This document shows positions 9,032-19,204 of a stretch of 64,000 nucleotides of DNA, one piece after another. How positions within the stretch are numbered: position 1 is the first letter of the stretch; every line of letters begins with the position of its first letter. Origin of the DNA: Vibrio sp. 10N.286.49.B3 (GTDB lineage: Bacteria > Pseudomonadota > Gammaproteobacteria > Enterobacterales > Vibrionaceae); assembly GCF_002873395.1 (NCBI RefSeq), contig NZ_MCUV01000001.1:186001-250000 (forward strand), given 5' to 3'. Below the pieces are notes generated by a model, which worked only from the letters and a program-made list of their open reading frames with translations, was not told the DNA's origin and searched no databases. A program made the position numbers and the translations under genes.

Positions 9032-9589
9032 CTAATGATAGTCTTTGTTTAAAAGATCGCTTTTAGCCGCAGATAAATACTGCATCATCGACCAATAAGT
9101 TAAAGCAGTCGCAATATAAAGCCCAATATAGCCAGCCCAGATCATTGCGTCATTGTAGCCCCAAATTAAAAACCATAATGCGAACATTTGAGATGCTGTT
9201 TTTACTTTTCCAACCCATGAAACGGCAACACTTGCTCGCTTACCTATTTCAGCCATCCACTCCCGTAAAGCTGAAATGATAACTTCTCGCCCTATCATTG
9301 TAATGGCAGGAACTGTCACCCAAACCGAATAATATTGCTCAGTGATCAAAATTAATGCCGTGGCAACTAATACCTTATCAGCAACGGGATCAATAAAAGC
9401 GCCAAAACGAGAGGTTTGCCCTAGCTTCCTCGCCAACATACCATCTAGCCAGTCAGTAAAGCTAGCAATGAAGAAAATCGTTGCTGCAGCGAAAGGTGCC
9501 CATGCATAAGGCAAATAATATGCCACAACAAGAACAGGTATAAGAAATAATCTCAATAATGACAAAATGTTAGGTATATTAAAACGCAT
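9032..9589 (-). CDS. pgsA: CDP-diacylglycerol--glycerol-3-phosphate 3-phosphatidyltransferase
   Basis: An inner-membrane enzyme that makes phosphatidylglycerol phosphate from CDP-diacylglycerol and glycerol-3-phosphate, the committed step to phosphatidylglycerol and cardiolipin. 185 residues, the usual length. The CDP-alcohol phosphatidyltransferase motif is complete: D46, D49, G50, R54, G63, D67 and D71 in the [12 protein letters not shown]...FIDPVAD region. Several hydrophobic segments predict a polytopic membrane protein. It lies 46 bp downstream of uvrC on the same strand, reproducing the uvrY-uvrC-pgsA order known from enterobacteria, and is followed at once by a terminator. Confidence 0.97.
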   Translation of the reverse strand: MRFNIPNILSLLRLFLIPVLVVAYYLPYAWAPFAAATIFFIASFTDWLDGMLARKLGQTSRFGAFIDPVADKVLVATALILITEQYYSVWVTVPAITMIGREVIISALREWMAEIGKRASVAVSWVGKVKTASQMFALWFLIWGYNDAMIWAGYIGLYIATALTYWSMMQYLSAAKSDLLNKDYH

Positions 9590-9635
9590 AGTATTAGGCT
9601 CTTTTGGATTGCGTGTTAATGGTGCGTGATTTTTA

Positions 9636-11468
9636 CTATTGTTTCAATGCTTGATAAATGATTTCTGCTAAAGAAATACTAATACCGGGTACTTTGGCTA
9701 TTTCTTCAACAGTTGCACGCTTGAGTTCTTGTAATCCACCCATATTTTTAAGCAAAGCTTGTCGGCGTTTTGGTCCGACACCTTCAATACCTTCTAATGG
9801 GCTAGTACGACGAGTTTTCCCTCGCTTAGCGCGGTGACCAGCAATGGCATGATTATGACTCTCATCACGGATATGTTGGATTAGATGTAAAGCTGGAGCA
9901 TCACTCGGTAAATTAAACTCCTCACCATCAATATTGATTATAGTTTCTAATCCAGGCTTACGAGTCACACCTTTGGCAATACCAAGTAATAGTGGTTTTT
10001 TAGGCCACTCATGCCAATATTGGCTAATAATCTCATGAGCTCGGTTTAGTTGTCCTTTACCACCATCAATAAAGACAATATCAGGGATTTTATCGACATC
10101 AATTTGCTTCGAGTAGCGGCGCTCAAGCACCTGTCCCATGGCTGCATAGTCATCCCCGCCCGTAATGCCACTGATATTATAACGACGATACTCTTGCTTT
10201 ACAGGCCCTTCATGATTAAAAACCACGCAAGAAGCTATCGTACTCTCCCCCATCGTATGGCTGATATCAAAACACTCCATACGCGAGATAGATTCTAGTC
10301 CAATTTCTGCCTGTAATGCTTTAAATCTCTGATTTATCGTCATCTTATGATTAATCTTAGTGGTAATAGCAGTCAAAGCATTAGTATTTGCCAATTTTAA
10401 GTAACGCTGGCGAACACCTGTTGGGTTAACATGAAAGTGAATTTTTCTTCCTGCCACTTTGGTTAGTGCTTCTTGTAATGAATGATAATCATCACTTAAT
10501 TCTGGATTTAGAATTAAACGGCTTGGAATCGTACGCGCTTCATTATGGCTCAAATAATATTGGCTCAAAAAACTATAAAATACTTCTTCTCGACTCGTTT
10601 TATTTGGTATTTTAGGAAAGTGGCTACGGCTTCCGAGTACCTTACCGTGACGAACCATTAGGATATGAATACACGCAACACCGTTTTCTTGAGCAAACCC
10701 TAAGACATCAATATCATCCATGCTGTCTTCGGATACAAATTGCTGCTCTTGAACTCGACGGATAGCTTGTATTTGATCACGAAAATTAGCGGCTTGTTCA
10801 AAATTAAGACTTCGACTCGCTGTATCCATTTTCTCAATCAAGGTTTCTAAGACTTGTTTATCTTTACCTTGCAAAAAAAGTCGTACATAACTCACTAACT
10901 CGGCATAGTCTTCATCAGAGATAATTCGCTGAACGCAAGGCGCAGCGCAGCGACCTATTTGATACATCAAGCAAGGACGAGTTCGGTTGGCATAGACACT
11001 GTCTTCACACTGTCTAACGGGAAAGATTTTCTGGATAAGATGTAAAGACTCTCGCACGGCACCAGAATCTGGGTAAGGACCGAAATACTCGCCTTTACGT
11101 TTTTTCGCACCTCGGTGCATCGATAAACGAGGATGTTTATGATGGCTAATAAAGACATAAGGGTAAGACTTATCATCTCGCAATAATACATTGTATTTAG
11201 GCAAGTATTGCTTGATGTAATTATGCTCAAGAATTAATGCTTCAGTTTCAGTATGCGTTACCGTCACATCAATTTTAGCGATATTACTCACTAAGGCTCG
11301 AGTCTTTTCACTATCTACTCGCTTACGAAAATAGCTCGTCAGCCTTTTTTTTAAATCTTTCGCCTTACCAACATAAATCACAACAGCATCGGCGTTATAC
11401 ATACGATAAACACCGGGCTGATGCGTCACAGTCTTTAAAAAAGCAACTGAGTCAAACAATTCACACAC
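9636..11468 (-). CDS. uvrC: Excinuclease ABC subunit C
   Basis: The dual-incision nuclease of nucleotide excision repair, acting with UvrA and UvrB. 610 residues, matching the E. coli length. The GIY-YIG nuclease is at the N-terminus (GVY at 19-21, IYVG at 31-34). A UVR domain for UvrB contact lies near 205-240. The RNase H-like second nuclease has [10 protein letters not shown] near 397 and [10 protein letters not shown] near 465. A helix-hairpin-helix pair closes the protein (about 555-610). The start is GTG at 11468, and its G is also the last base of the uvrY TAG stop, so the two genes are probably translationally coupled. No LexA box was seen in the short junction. Confidence 0.97.
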   Translation of the reverse strand: MCELFDSVAFLKTVTHQPGVYRMYNADAVVIYVGKAKDLKKRLTSYFRKRVDSEKTRALVSNIAKIDVTVTHTETEALILEHNYIKQYLPKYNVLLRDDKSYPYVFISHHKHPRLSMHRGAKKRKGEYFGPYPDSGAVRESLHLIQKIFPVRQCEDSVYANRTRPCLMYQIGRCAAPCVQRIISDEDYAELVSYVRLFLQGKDKQVLETLIEKMDTASRSLNFEQAANFRDQIQAIRRVQEQQFVSEDSMDDIDVLGFAQENGVACIHILMVRHGKVLGSRSHFPKIPNKTSREEVFYSFLSQYYLSHNEARTIPSRLILNPELSDDYHSLQEALTKVAGRKIHFHVNPTGVRQRYLKLANTNALTAITTKINHKMTINQRFKALQAEIGLESISRMECFDISHTMGESTIASCVVFNHEGPVKQEYRRYNISGITGGDDYAAMGQVLERRYSKQIDVDKIPDIVFIDGGKGQLNRAHEIISQYWHEWPKKPLLLGIAKGVTRKPGLETIINIDGEEFNLPSDAPALHLIQHIRDESHNHAIAGHRAKRGKTRRTSPLEGIEGVGPKRRQALLKNMGGLQELKRATVEEIAKVPGISISLAEIIYQALKQ

Positions 11469-12112
11469 TATAATGTCTCTGCGTCTAGCATTCCGTGACG
11501 TATAGCTAAATGAGTTAACTCAACATCACCACTGATATCTAGCTTACTAAATAAGCGATAGCGGTAACTATTTACTGTTTTTGGACTTAAGCTTAACTGC
11601 TCTGATATATCGGTCACTTTCTGTCCCTTGGTGATCATCATCATAATTTGAAGTTCACGTTCAGAAAGATCTTTAAAAGGGTTCTCAGAGGCTGGCGAAA
11701 GTTGACTTAATGCCATCTGTTGTGCAATTTCAGGCGAAATGTATCGTTGCCCACTGTGAACAATTCGAATTGCATTAACCATCTCATCTGGTCCAGCACC
11801 CTTCGTTAAGTAACCTGAAGCTCCTGCCTGCATTACTTTTGTTGGGAACGGATTCTCAGTATGAACCGTTAATACTATAATTTTAACATCTGGATTAAAT
11901 CGTAAGATTTTCTTGGTTGCTTCTAAGCCACCAATTCCAGGCATATTCATATCCATCAAAATAACATCAGCGTTATTTTCGCGACACCATTTTACAGAAT
12001 TTTCACCGCTTTCAGCTTCCCCTGCTACGTTCATACCACGGACGTCTTCAATTATACGTCGTATCCCTGTGCGAACCAGCTCGTGATCATCTACAAGGAA
12101 AACATTTATCAC
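11468..12112 (-). CDS. uvrY: Response regulator UvrY/GacA/VarA
   Basis: Response regulator of the BarA/UvrY (VarS/VarA) two-component system, which in relatives activates the CsrB-type small RNAs. The CheY-like receiver has its phospho-acceptor at D54 (ILMDMNMPG), and the C-terminal LuxR-type helix-turn-helix is [17 protein letters not shown] place the start at the GTG at 12112 rather than the longer ATG at 12148. The GTG reading begins [11 protein letters not shown] like known UvrY/VarA proteins, and it has GGAG about 8 nt upstream; the longer form adds 12 residues without family support. The stop overlaps the uvrC GTG by one base. Confidence 0.95.
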   Translation of the reverse strand: MINVFLVDDHELVRTGIRRIIEDVRGMNVAGEAESGENSVKWCRENNADVILMDMNMPGIGGLEATKKILRFNPDVKIIVLTVHTENPFPTKVMQAGASGYLTKGAGPDEMVNAIRIVHSGQRYISPEIAQQMALSQLSPASENPFKDLSERELQIMMMITKGQKVTDISEQLSLSPKTVNSYRYRLFSKLDISGDVELTHLAIRHGMLDAETL

Positions 12113-12560
12113 ACTTGTATCTCCACACTTATCAATCGGCTCTGCCACTGCATATTCTGCGTAGCATCATTCTCTATTTTACCGCATCTAAAAAAAAATG
12201 CTTGGACTCAATATGTGCTGAAACGCAAACTTTGGCAAGAAGTAATTGATTGGTTGCATATAATTCCATCAAACCAGCGCTATATCTCACCAAATAGCAA
12301 CATAAGTGTACAATTCACCTGTCATCAATGACGAGGAATTTAAACTGGTTGTACCAATTGATTGACACTTATAACATCTTAATTATTAATTGAAAAACGA
12401 TTTTATCTACTACTTTTACCGGTTATCTACCCCTTTAAGGATGAAGCCCCACAATAACCAAGATTTTAGTGTAGAGCATTCTCTTATGGCGCTTTATTCC
12501 TCTCTCCTACTTCGTTATATTAGCACCTCGATTGTGTACCACTAGAGCTAGGAATACAGA
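12113..12560. other. Divergent intergenic region uvrY / polB
   Basis: About 450 bp without a supported gene. A plus-strand ORF overlapping the uvrY 5' end looks like a shadow. A plausible sigma-70 promoter toward polB is TTGACA (12362-12367), 17 nt, ATTAAT (12385-12390). I looked for a LexA box (CTGT-N8-ACAG) in front of polB, as in E. coli, and did not find one. Confidence 0.45.
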
Positions 12561-14936
12561 GTGACTATTGAGCAAGGATTTATCTTAACTCGCCAAGCAC
12601 GAGACTATAATGGCAATGCTCATATTGAATTGTGGGTCAGTACCGCACAAGGTCCAGCTTTACTGACTACGCCAGCAGAAAAGCCGGTTTTCTTTATTAC
12701 ACAATCTGACCAAAGTGCCGTTGAAACGCTGATTACGCAAGGTCAGTATGCAGCGCAATGTAAACCTTTAGCCCTCACTACTTTTCAATCGCAACCAATC
12801 TCAGGCGTCTATTGCCAGGCGAATCGTCAAGCGCAAGCCCTTGCTCAAGTCATTACCCAGAACAACATCATCACTTTCGAAGCTGATATTAAATTGGCTG
12901 ATCGCTACCTAATGGAGCGATTTATTCAAGGTGGCATCGAGTTCTCTGGTGAACAAAAGCGGATCCATAAAGGCGCTCTCACCTACCAGCATTTTTCACA
13001 AGTAAAGTGCCGTAGCACCGATTTCACTCCGACACTCTCTATGGTCTCTCTCGATATTGAGTGTTCAGAAAAAGGGATTTTATACTCTATTGGACTCGAC
13101 AGCCCAATAGATAGCCGGGTGATAATGATTGGTCCAGAGCAAGAATGTGAAACACCAGTACAATGGGTAGCCGACGAGAAAGCGCTCTTACTTGCTCTCA
13201 TAAATTGGTTTCATCGCTTTGATCCTGACATTATTATCGGGTGGAATGTCATTGATTTTGATTTTCGATTATTACATCGACGTGCTGAGTGGCATAAACT
13301 AAAACTCACCATTGGGCGCGGGCAGCAATCTAGCTTTTATCGCCAATCGAATCAAAGCCAACAAGGGTTTATTACCATTCCAGGTCGCGTAGTTCTTGAT
13401 GGTATTGATACCCTAAAAACGTCAACCTATCAGTTCCGTTCATGGTCACTAGAGTTTGTCTCTCAAGCACTATTGGGAGAAGGCAAAGATATTCATAATG
13501 TTCATGACCGCATGGACGAAATCAATCGTATGTTTCGTGATGATAAGCCGGCATTAGCCAAATATAACCTTCAAGATTGCACCCTTGTTCAGCAAATTTT
13601 TGCCCATACTCACCTGCTCGATTTTGCCATTGAACGATCGCGCCTGACCGGGTTAGAGTTGGATCGTATTGGTGGCTCAGTGGCGGCATTTACTAACCTC
13701 TATTTGCCGCAGATCCATCGTGTCGGTTACGTTGCACCAAACTTAGCCCCAGAAGCATGGAGTGCCAGTCCTGGTGGTTATGTTATGGACTCTATCCCTG
13801 ATCTCTATGACTCGGTTTTAGTGTTCGATTTTAAAAGCCTATACCCTGCTATTATTCGATCGTTTTTAATTGATCCTATTGGCTTGATTGAAGGGTTACA
13901 GCTGCCTATTGGTCATCAATCTGAGCAATCTGTGGAAGGATTTGTTGGTGGGCGCTTTCATCGCTCTAAGCACTTTTTACCTAAGATGATCGAGGATCTA
14001 TGGGCTGCGCGCGATCAAGCGAAGAAAAATAATGACAAAGCTTTTTCTCAAGCGATAAAAATTATTATGAATTCGTTTTATGGCGTTTTAGGTTCATCTG
14101 GCTGTCGATTTTTTGATGTTCGTTTGGCCTCATCAATCACCATGCGTGGTCATGAAATAATGAAAACGACTAAGCGCTTAATTGAAGAACAAGGCTATCA
14201 AGTTATTTATGGGGATACTGACTCAACGTTTGTTTCTCTCAATGCTCGCTTCTCACAACAAGATGCCGATCGTATTGGTAATAAACTGGTCGAGTTAATC
14301 AACAATTGGTGGACGAGTCACCTACAAACCGAGCACAACCTAACTTCTATTTTAGAGATTGAGTATGAAACCCATTATCGAAAATTTCTGATGCCGACGA
14401 TCCGAGGTTCCGAAACAGGTTCAAAGAAACGCTATGCTGGTTTAATTGGTGAAGGTGATAATGAGCGTATTGTTTTTAAAGGGCTAGAGAGTGCTCGTAC
14501 AGACTGGACACCGTTAGCTCAACAGTTTCAGTTAGCGCTCTATACCATGATATTTAATGGTGATGATCCCAGTGACTACATCCGTCAATTTGTACAAGAC
14601 ACGGCAAATGGCGTCTATGATACTGATCTCACCTATCAAAAACGCTTACGTCGTAACTTGCATGATTATCAAAAAAATATCCCACCGCAAGTGCGCGCTG
14701 CCCGTATGGCTGATGATATTAACGCCCAACTCGGTCGTCCTTTGCAATATCAGAATAAAGGTCGCATCGAGTACGTTATCACACTTGCCGGTCCTGAGCC
14801 TAAAGAGTATCAAAAGAGCCCTATTGATTATCAGCATTATATTGATAAACAATTAAAACCCGTTGCAGAGGCTATTTTACCTTTTATCGATTTAGATTTT
14901 GAACGGCTCAATGCTCCACAGCTTGGTCTCTTTTAA
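12561..14936 (+). CDS. polB: DNA polymerase II (family B)
   Basis: A family B DNA polymerase with proofreading, used in replication restart and translesion synthesis. 791 residues against 783 in E. coli. The exonuclease I motif is SLDIECSEKG near residue 165, and exonuclease II is the IIIGWNVIDFDF region. The polymerase has motif A DFKSLYPAIIRSF (about 421-433), motif B KIIMNSFYGVLG and motif C YGDTDS (about 549-554), so all catalytic Asp residues are present. The start is GTG with a weak GGAA upstream. In E. coli the gene belongs to the SOS regulon, but no matching operator is visible here, so control may differ. It is convergent with the nucleotidyltransferase-like gene downstream. Confidence 0.97.
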   Translation: MTIEQGFILTRQARDYNGNAHIELWVSTAQGPALLTTPAEKPVFFITQSDQSAVETLITQGQYAAQCKPLALTTFQSQPISGVYCQANRQAQALAQVITQNNIITFEADIKLADRYLMERFIQGGIEFSGEQKRIHKGALTYQHFSQVKCRSTDFTPTLSMVSLDIECSEKGILYSIGLDSPIDSRVIMIGPEQECETPVQWVADEKALLLALINWFHRFDPDIIIGWNVIDFDFRLLHRRAEWHKLKLTIGRGQQSSFYRQSNQSQQGFITIPGRVVLDGIDTLKTSTYQFRSWSLEFVSQALLGEGKDIHNVHDRMDEINRMFRDDKPALAKYNLQDCTLVQQIFAHTHLLDFAIERSRLTGLELDRIGGSVAAFTNLYLPQIHRVGYVAPNLAPEAWSASPGGYVMDSIPDLYDSVLVFDFKSLYPAIIRSFLIDPIGLIEGLQLPIGHQSEQSVEGFVGGRFHRSKHFLPKMIEDLWAARDQAKKNNDKAFSQAIKIIMNSFYGVLGSSGCRFFDVRLASSITMRGHEIMKTTKRLIEEQGYQVIYGDTDSTFVSLNARFSQQDADRIGNKLVELINNWWTSHLQTEHNLTSILEIEYETHYRKFLMPTIRGSETGSKKRYAGLIGEGDNERIVFKGLESARTDWTPLAQQFQLALYTMIFNGDDPSDYIRQFVQDTANGVYDTDLTYQKRLRRNLHDYQKNIPPQVRAARMADDINAQLGRPLQYQNKGRIEYVITLAGPEPKEYQKSPIDYQHYIDKQLKPVAEAILPFIDLDFERLNAPQLGLF

Positions 14937-14959
14937 TCGATAACCCCATTGCAGCAGGA

Positions 14960-15727
14960 CTAGCCAATGCGAAACTCTGTTTTTTGGTATTGCTTAACAA
15001 GCCAACCACCAAAACTATCGAGTAAACCAACCACAGAGCGTTTGGGAATTAAACGACCCGATAACAAAATACCTAAACGTTCAATCTCTTGCTTTTTATC
15101 ATTATGATAGCGTAAAAAATGCTCGCCACACTCAATAGGATCATCATACCAACTTTTATCTTTATGCATGATTAATGAGTAACTGGCTCTTAGTAACTTT
15201 TTAGCAATGATAGTTTGAGCGTCAACAAGCTCTTGAGGGGTTGCAGCTGCCACGATTTTTTGACGATAAAGTACAAGCCATTCATCAACATCCATATTCC
15301 AGTATTTCGCAATTTCCCAACTAGGCTCATACTCACCATAACAGTTGGCTAGATCCTCACCATACACACAAACGCTACAGTGTTTAAGCATAAAGCCCCA
15401 CGTAAAAATGCTCTCTAAGCTTGCCACCTCTTTAACCAGTGCCGTCTGAATTGAGATGCCACGAACTTGCGGGAAACTTTTTTGAAAACGCCACTTGATG
15501 CTATTAAATAAGGTCGCCTGTTGCTGACTAAACTCCGACTTTGTCACCACAACAACATCTAAGTTAGACACGCCGACTTTAGCCGTTTTGCGGGCAACAC
15601 TGCCAAACAGGTAGACACTGTGCAGATTGCCCGCTAAGCCACTTTTGAGAAAGCGAAGTAAGTCCGCAATAGCAGGTGTGAATTCGGTTTGAAAAGGCGC
15701 ATTGGGATCAATGATAGGTAATGGCAT
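14960..15727 (-). CDS. Nucleotidyltransferase-fold protein with altered active-site motif
   Basis: 255 residues from the ATG at 15727; an upstream start at 15751 adds eight hydrophobic residues and is less likely. The N-terminal part has the pol-beta-type nucleotidyltransferase signature GSVARKTAKVGVSNLDVVVV near residues 43-62. In the family this is GS-x(8-10)-SDxDL, and here the first metal-binding Asp of the DxD pair is Asn (NLD). The rest is helical with no domain I recognise. Related minimal nucleotidyltransferases add AMP or other nucleotides to proteins, RNA or antibiotics. It stands alone, convergent with polB and divergent from yciU. The substrate is unknown and activity is doubtful given the Asn. 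Confidence 0.6.
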   Translation of the reverse strand: MPLPIIDPNAPFQTEFTPAIADLLRFLKSGLAGNLHSVYLFGSVARKTAKVGVSNLDVVVVTKSEFSQQQATLFNSIKWRFQKSFPQVRGISIQTALVKEVASLESIFTWGFMLKHCSVCVYGEDLANCYGEYEPSWEIAKYWNMDVDEWLVLYRQKIVAAATPQELVDAQTIIAKKLLRASYSLIMHKDKSWYDDPIECGEHFLRYHNDKKQEIERLGILLSGRLIPKRSVVGLLDSFGGWLVKQYQKTEFRIG

Positions 15728-15862
15728 AAGCACTATAAATAAAAGGTACAAATAGAAGCTTTATGATCGCCTAACCGACGAGGGTTATCAAGTTATTCCT
15801 TATCATGCTCAATAGTTAAGGTATACTATTATAAAATTACTCCGATAAAATTAGGGTTACAC

Positions 15863-16183
15863 ATGACTGAATTAATTTCTTACGATGATGCTATCGATGC
15901 CGCTTATGATATTTTTCTTGAGATGGCTGAAGATAACCTTGAAGCTGCTGACGTAATTTTATTTACCGCTCAATTTGAAGACCGTGGTGCTGCAGAGCTT
16001 GTAGAAACAGGCGATGACTGGGCAGGCCATGTTGGCTTTGATGTCGATAAAGAAATCTATGCTGAAGTGCGAATTGGTCTTGTCAACGAAACCGATGATG
16101 TATTAGATGATGTTTTTGCTCGTATGTTGATTAGCCGTGATCCAGAGCATAAATTCTGCCACATGTTATGGAAGCGTGATTAG
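15863..16183 (+). CDS. yciU: DUF440 / YciU family double-stranded DNA mimic protein
   Basis: 106 residues, very acidic, with Asp and Glu spread through the sequence (EMAEDNLEAADV, ETDDVLDDVF). This matches the small YciU/HI1450 family, whose structure presents a negative surface resembling DNA. HI1450 has been linked to binding of HU. The length equals the family's usual length. It is transcribed toward rluB and shares a bidirectional terminator with it. The cellular role is unsettled in any organism. Confidence 0.85.
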   Translation: MTELISYDDAIDAAYDIFLEMAEDNLEAADVILFTAQFEDRGAAELVETGDDWAGHVGFDVDKEIYAEVRIGLVNETDDVLDDVFARMLISRDPEHKFCHMLWKRD

Positions 16184-16202
16184 TTTTTATTGCGTTGAAT
16201 GT

Positions 16203-16230
16203 AAAAAACCTGCTTTCGGCAGGTTTTTTA
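16203..16230. terminator. Bidirectional terminator between yciU and rluB
   Basis: The stem is AACCTGC/GCAGGTT with a TTTCG loop, flanked by six A on the left and six T on the right, so it can end transcripts from both convergent genes. Confidence 0.93.
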
Positions 16231-16260
16231 TTAACGATAACTCAGTCAATTAAATATTGA

Positions 16261-17316
16261 TTATTGACGAGTACGTGGCTTATTGGGACCAGTATTGCGA
16301 ACATTGCGCGAATTTGGTTTACCGTTACCACGTTGAGTAGAACCGCCTTTATTATTTGCGTTTCCACCTTTATTCGTTGGTGTTTTTGGCTTTGCATCAC
16401 CTGTCGTTGTGCCGCGAGTGTCTGGTTTTGGACGCTTCGCTTGATTACTACGACCTTTTGGTGTTGTTACTCGCTCTTCGTGACGCTTAACAGCACGACG
16501 AATCTTTTGGCTACGAGAACGCTCACGCTTACGTGAAGTATTGTTTGGATCTAAGTCTAATAGTGTATCTTTCTCATGACCAAGCTCAACAAGTTCACGT
16601 AAGTAGTTAACTTCTTTAAGATCAAGCTCTTTCCAACCGCCACGAGGCAGTTTTTTATCAAGATAAATATCACCGTAACGAACACGCTTCAAGCGGCTAA
16701 CGGTAGTTTCTTGTGATTCCCACAAACGACGAACTTCACGGTTACGACCTTCGTTAATCGCAACATAGAACGTGTGGTTCATACCTTCACCACCCGCATA
16801 AACTACGTCTTCAAAACGAGCCATACCATCTTCTAGCTTAACACCACGCACTAAGTTTTTAACTTTTTGCTCAGTAACTTCACCGAAAACACGTACTAAA
16901 TATTCACGTTCAACTTGGCGACTTGGGTGCATTAGACGGTTTGCTAATTCACCATCAGTGGTAAACAGTAGTAAGCCTGATGTATTAGCATCTAGACGAC
17001 CTACTGAGATCCAACGAGAACCACGAATTTTAGGTAAACGGTCAAATACAGTACGGCGACCTTCTGGATCGTTACGGGTACATAACTCACCTTCTGGTTT
17101 GTAATAAGCTAAAACGCGACATACGACTTCTTCTGATGCCTTACCTGTAATGATATGACCATCAATACGGATAACCGCAGTGTCGTCTTCTAAACGTTCG
17201 CCTAGTTTTGCCACTTGACCATTAACACTTACACGGCCTGACTTGATTAAAGTTTCAAGTTCACGACGAGAGCCATGACCAGCTCGTGCTAATACCTTCT
17301 GTAATTTTTCGCTCAT
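16261..17316 (-). CDS. rluB: 23S rRNA pseudouridine(2605) synthase
   Basis: Converts U2605 of 23S rRNA (E. coli numbering) to pseudouridine. 351 residues: an S4 RNA-binding domain (about 1-60, [15 protein letters not shown]), then a RsuA-type catalytic domain with the Asp in [14 protein letters not shown] near residue 112. From about residue 245 the protein becomes a basic, low-complexity tail rich in Lys, Arg, Gly, Asn and Thr, probably disordered and RNA-binding; such tails vary between RluB proteins. In enterobacteria rluB is also a neighbour of yciO, rnm and trp, and that order is kept here. Confidence 0.95.
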   Translation of the reverse strand: MSEKLQKVLARAGHGSRRELETLIKSGRVSVNGQVAKLGERLEDDTAVIRIDGHIITGKASEEVVCRVLAYYKPEGELCTRNDPEGRRTVFDRLPKIRGSRWISVGRLDANTSGLLLFTTDGELANRLMHPSRQVEREYLVRVFGEVTEQKVKNLVRGVKLEDGMARFEDVVYAGGEGMNHTFYVAINEGRNREVRRLWESQETTVSRLKRVRYGDIYLDKKLPRGGWKELDLKEVNYLRELVELGHEKDTLLDLDPNNTSRKRERSRSQKIRRAVKRHEERVTTPKGRSNQAKRPKPDTRGTTTGDAKPKTPTNKGGNANNKGGSTQRGNGKPNSRNVRNTGPNKPRTRQ

Positions 17317-17477
17317 TTACTTACTATCTACCTTTGTGTCGTCTTCACAGACGTCGAATGAATTAGGTGCGAATAGAATCGCGGGCGCATATTATCTCAA
17401 ATTCAACGTAAGAAAGCATCTGTTATTTATGATTACAGAATAAGCGCATTATAATGCTACTTTATTCTCAGTTCGAT

Positions 17478-18098
17478 TTACTCAAATGGTGCAGGATCGC
17501 CCGCTCCAACTCGCGCAATAGCTACCTCATCATCACTAAAGTCGACCACCGTTGTGGGCTGTTCACCCAAATAGCCACCATTTAAAATAACATCAACCGA
17601 ATGCTCTAGATTATCGCGGATCTCTTCTGGATCAGATTCAGCATAATCGTTACCAGGTAAAATCAAAGACGTTGACATTAATGGCTCGCCCATCGCTTCC
17701 AATAAATCTAACGCGATACGGTTATCTGGCACACGTATGCCTATCGTTTTACGCTTCGCATTCATCAAACGTCGAGGCACTTCTTTTGTTCCTTTAAAAA
17801 TAAAGGTGTATGCCCCTGGCGTATTATTTTTCAACAAACGAAAAGCCGTATTGTCCACACGAGCATAGATAGACAGTTCAGATAAATCACGACATAACAA
17901 AGTAAAGTTATGTTTATCCGTTAAGCGACGAATTTGACAAATACGCTCTAAGGCTTGTTTATTTTCTAACTGGCAACCTAAAGCGTACCCTGAATCGGTT
18001 GGATAAACGACAACACCACCCTTACGAATAATAGAGACGGCTTGATTGATTAATCGCGTCTGCGGGTTATCTGGGTGTACATAAAAAAACTGACTCAT
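17478..18098 (-). CDS. yciO: YciO, Sua5/YrdC-like protein
   Basis: 206 residues, the same length as E. coli YciO, with the YrdC/Sua5 fold landmarks VVYPTDSGYALGC near the N-terminus and the KRKTIGIRVPDN and STSLILPG segments. YrdC/Sua5 proteins make threonylcarbamoyl-AMP for tRNA t6A; YciO is a paralogue with weak or uncertain activity in that reaction. Its ATG overlaps the rnm stop codon by one base (TAATG), so the two are translationally coupled. Confidence 0.93.
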   Translation of the reverse strand: MSQFFYVHPDNPQTRLINQAVSIIRKGGVVVYPTDSGYALGCQLENKQALERICQIRRLTDKHNFTLLCRDLSELSIYARVDNTAFRLLKNNTPGAYTFIFKGTKEVPRRLMNAKRKTIGIRVPDNRIALDLLEAMGEPLMSTSLILPGNDYAESDPEEIRDNLEHSVDVILNGGYLGEQPTTVVDFSDDEVAIARVGAGDPAPFE

Positions 18099-18988
18099 TA
18101 CTTTCCCTCATCATCGAGTCGTTCGACCCTATTTTCTGCGATCTCTTTTGGTGACACAAGACCCCAGTCTGTCCATACCCCTTCAACTCCTGAAGGTAAC
18201 CAGAGATTTCGTCCTAACTCCATCCACGGAGACGGGTAATGAAAGTCACTGCCTTGAGAAGCAAGTAGTTTATAGTGTATAGCATAGTCAGCAAGTGTGC
18301 GTCTTTCTTGTTGCCCTTGTTGAGGTTGAGCCACTTCCATAGCGTCACCATTGGCTTCAACAAAAGCTGTTAATAAGCGCTTAACCCATTTAGCCGTTAA
18401 ATCATAACGACCTGGATGAGCAAGTACCGCTTGGCCACCAGCAGCATGAATAGCGGTGACAGCATCAGCCATACTACACCAAGTAGGTGGCACATAACCT
18501 GGCTTGTCTCTAGTTAGGAATTTCTTAAATACCTGCTGCATATTTTTTGCGTAATTATTTTCAACTAGCCATTTGGCAAAGTGAGCACGAGTAATCGGCG
18601 CATCTCCAGCAATGGCTTGCACTTCTTCAAGTACACCTTCACGCGTTGCTTTTTGTAATCGATGAGCAATTAATTCTGCTCGCCCAATACGGTGCGCTTT
18701 TTGCTGCTCTATTAATGCCTGTAGCTGTGGATTGTCTGGATCAATATTTAAGCCAACAATATGAATATCTTTATTTTGCCATACCGTCGAGATTTCAATT
18801 CCGTTGATTAAACCAATCGGTAATGCATTATCTTCTATGAAGCGTCGAGCAGGAGCAAGACCATCTATGGTGTCGTGATCCGTAATGGCTAAAAACTCGA
18901 TGCTAAAACTCAGCGCTCGGTCAACTAAATCTTGTGGTGACAAGCGACCATCGGATGCTGTGGTGTGACTATGTAGATCTATTCTCAT
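18098..18988 (-). CDS. rnm: RNase AM / 3',5'-nucleoside bisphosphate phosphatase (PHP domain, YciV/TrpH)
   Basis: 296 residues of the PHP phosphoesterase superfamily. Metal-ligand motifs are visible: [11 protein letters not shown] (residues 4-14), [12 protein letters not shown] and ISTVW, an internal AVLAHPGRY, and QGSDFHYP near the C-terminus. The E. coli homologue hydrolyses 3',5'-bisphosphonucleotides and trims the 5' ends of 5S and other rRNAs. The gene is divergent from the trp operon, with its start about 85 bp from the likely trp transcription start, as in enterobacteria, where it was once called trpH. The start ATG is preceded by GGAAAT. Confidence 0.92.
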   Translation of the reverse strand: MRIDLHSHTTASDGRLSPQDLVDRALSFSIEFLAITDHDTIDGLAPARRFIEDNALPIGLINGIEISTVWQNKDIHIVGLNIDPDNPQLQALIEQQKAHRIGRAELIAHRLQKATREGVLEEVQAIAGDAPITRAHFAKWLVENNYAKNMQQVFKKFLTRDKPGYVPPTWCSMADAVTAIHAAGGQAVLAHPGRYDLTAKWVKRLLTAFVEANGDAMEVAQPQQGQQERRTLADYAIHYKLLASQGSDFHYPSPWMELGRNLWLPSGVEGVWTDWGLVSPKEIAENRVERLDDEGK

Positions 18989-19006
18989 ATTTCCATACTT
19001 TTTGAC

Positions 19007-19042
19007 TTGACTTTTTACCTCTGCACTAGTTAACTAGTACAC
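19007..19042 (+). promoter_or_regulatory. trp promoter with overlapping TrpR operator
   Basis: -35 TTGACT (19007-19012), 17-nt spacer, -10 TTAACT (19030-19035). Overlapping the -10 is GCACTAGTTAACTAGTACAC (19023-19042), nearly the E. coli trp operator, with the symmetric CTAGTTAACTAG centre intact. TrpR with bound tryptophan would exclude RNA polymerase. Confidence 0.93.
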
Positions 19043-19073
19043 AAATACACGAAGCTATTTCATTAGGTTGATC

Positions 19074-19184
19074 ATGGTACAAGAATTAAGCCCAAATCAT
19101 AATAACAATACTCGCTCAGCGAAGGCTGCGCTATGTTGGTGGCGCTCTTGGACTCAATCTTGGCGGGTGAACGTGTACTTCTAA
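19074..19184 (+). CDS. trpL: trp operon leader peptide
   Basis: A 36-codon ORF, MVQELSPNHNNNTRSAKAAL followed by CWWRSWTQSWRVNVYF, with four Trp codons in its second half (two adjacent, then two more). It lies between the trp promoter and the attenuator. Ribosome stalling at the Trp codons when charged tRNA-Trp is scarce would let GGCGGG (19162-19167), just after the last Trp codon, pair with CCCGCT (19208-19213) and block terminator formation. The length is longer than the 14-residue E. coli TrpL. Confidence 0.92.
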   Translation: MVQELSPNHNNNTRSAKAALCWWRSWTQSWRVNVYF

Positions 19185-19204
19185 TATCGAAAGTATATAC
19201 CTTC

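Noticed and set aside
12083-12331. 82-codon plus-strand ORF overlapping the uvrY 5' end
   Set aside because: Partly antisense to uvrY, no ribosome binding site, composition unlike a coding region.
12340-12560. LexA box in front of polB
   Set aside because: E. coli polB is SOS controlled, so I searched for CTGT-N8-ACAG. The nearest candidate (CTGTCATCAATGACGA) lacks the second half-site.
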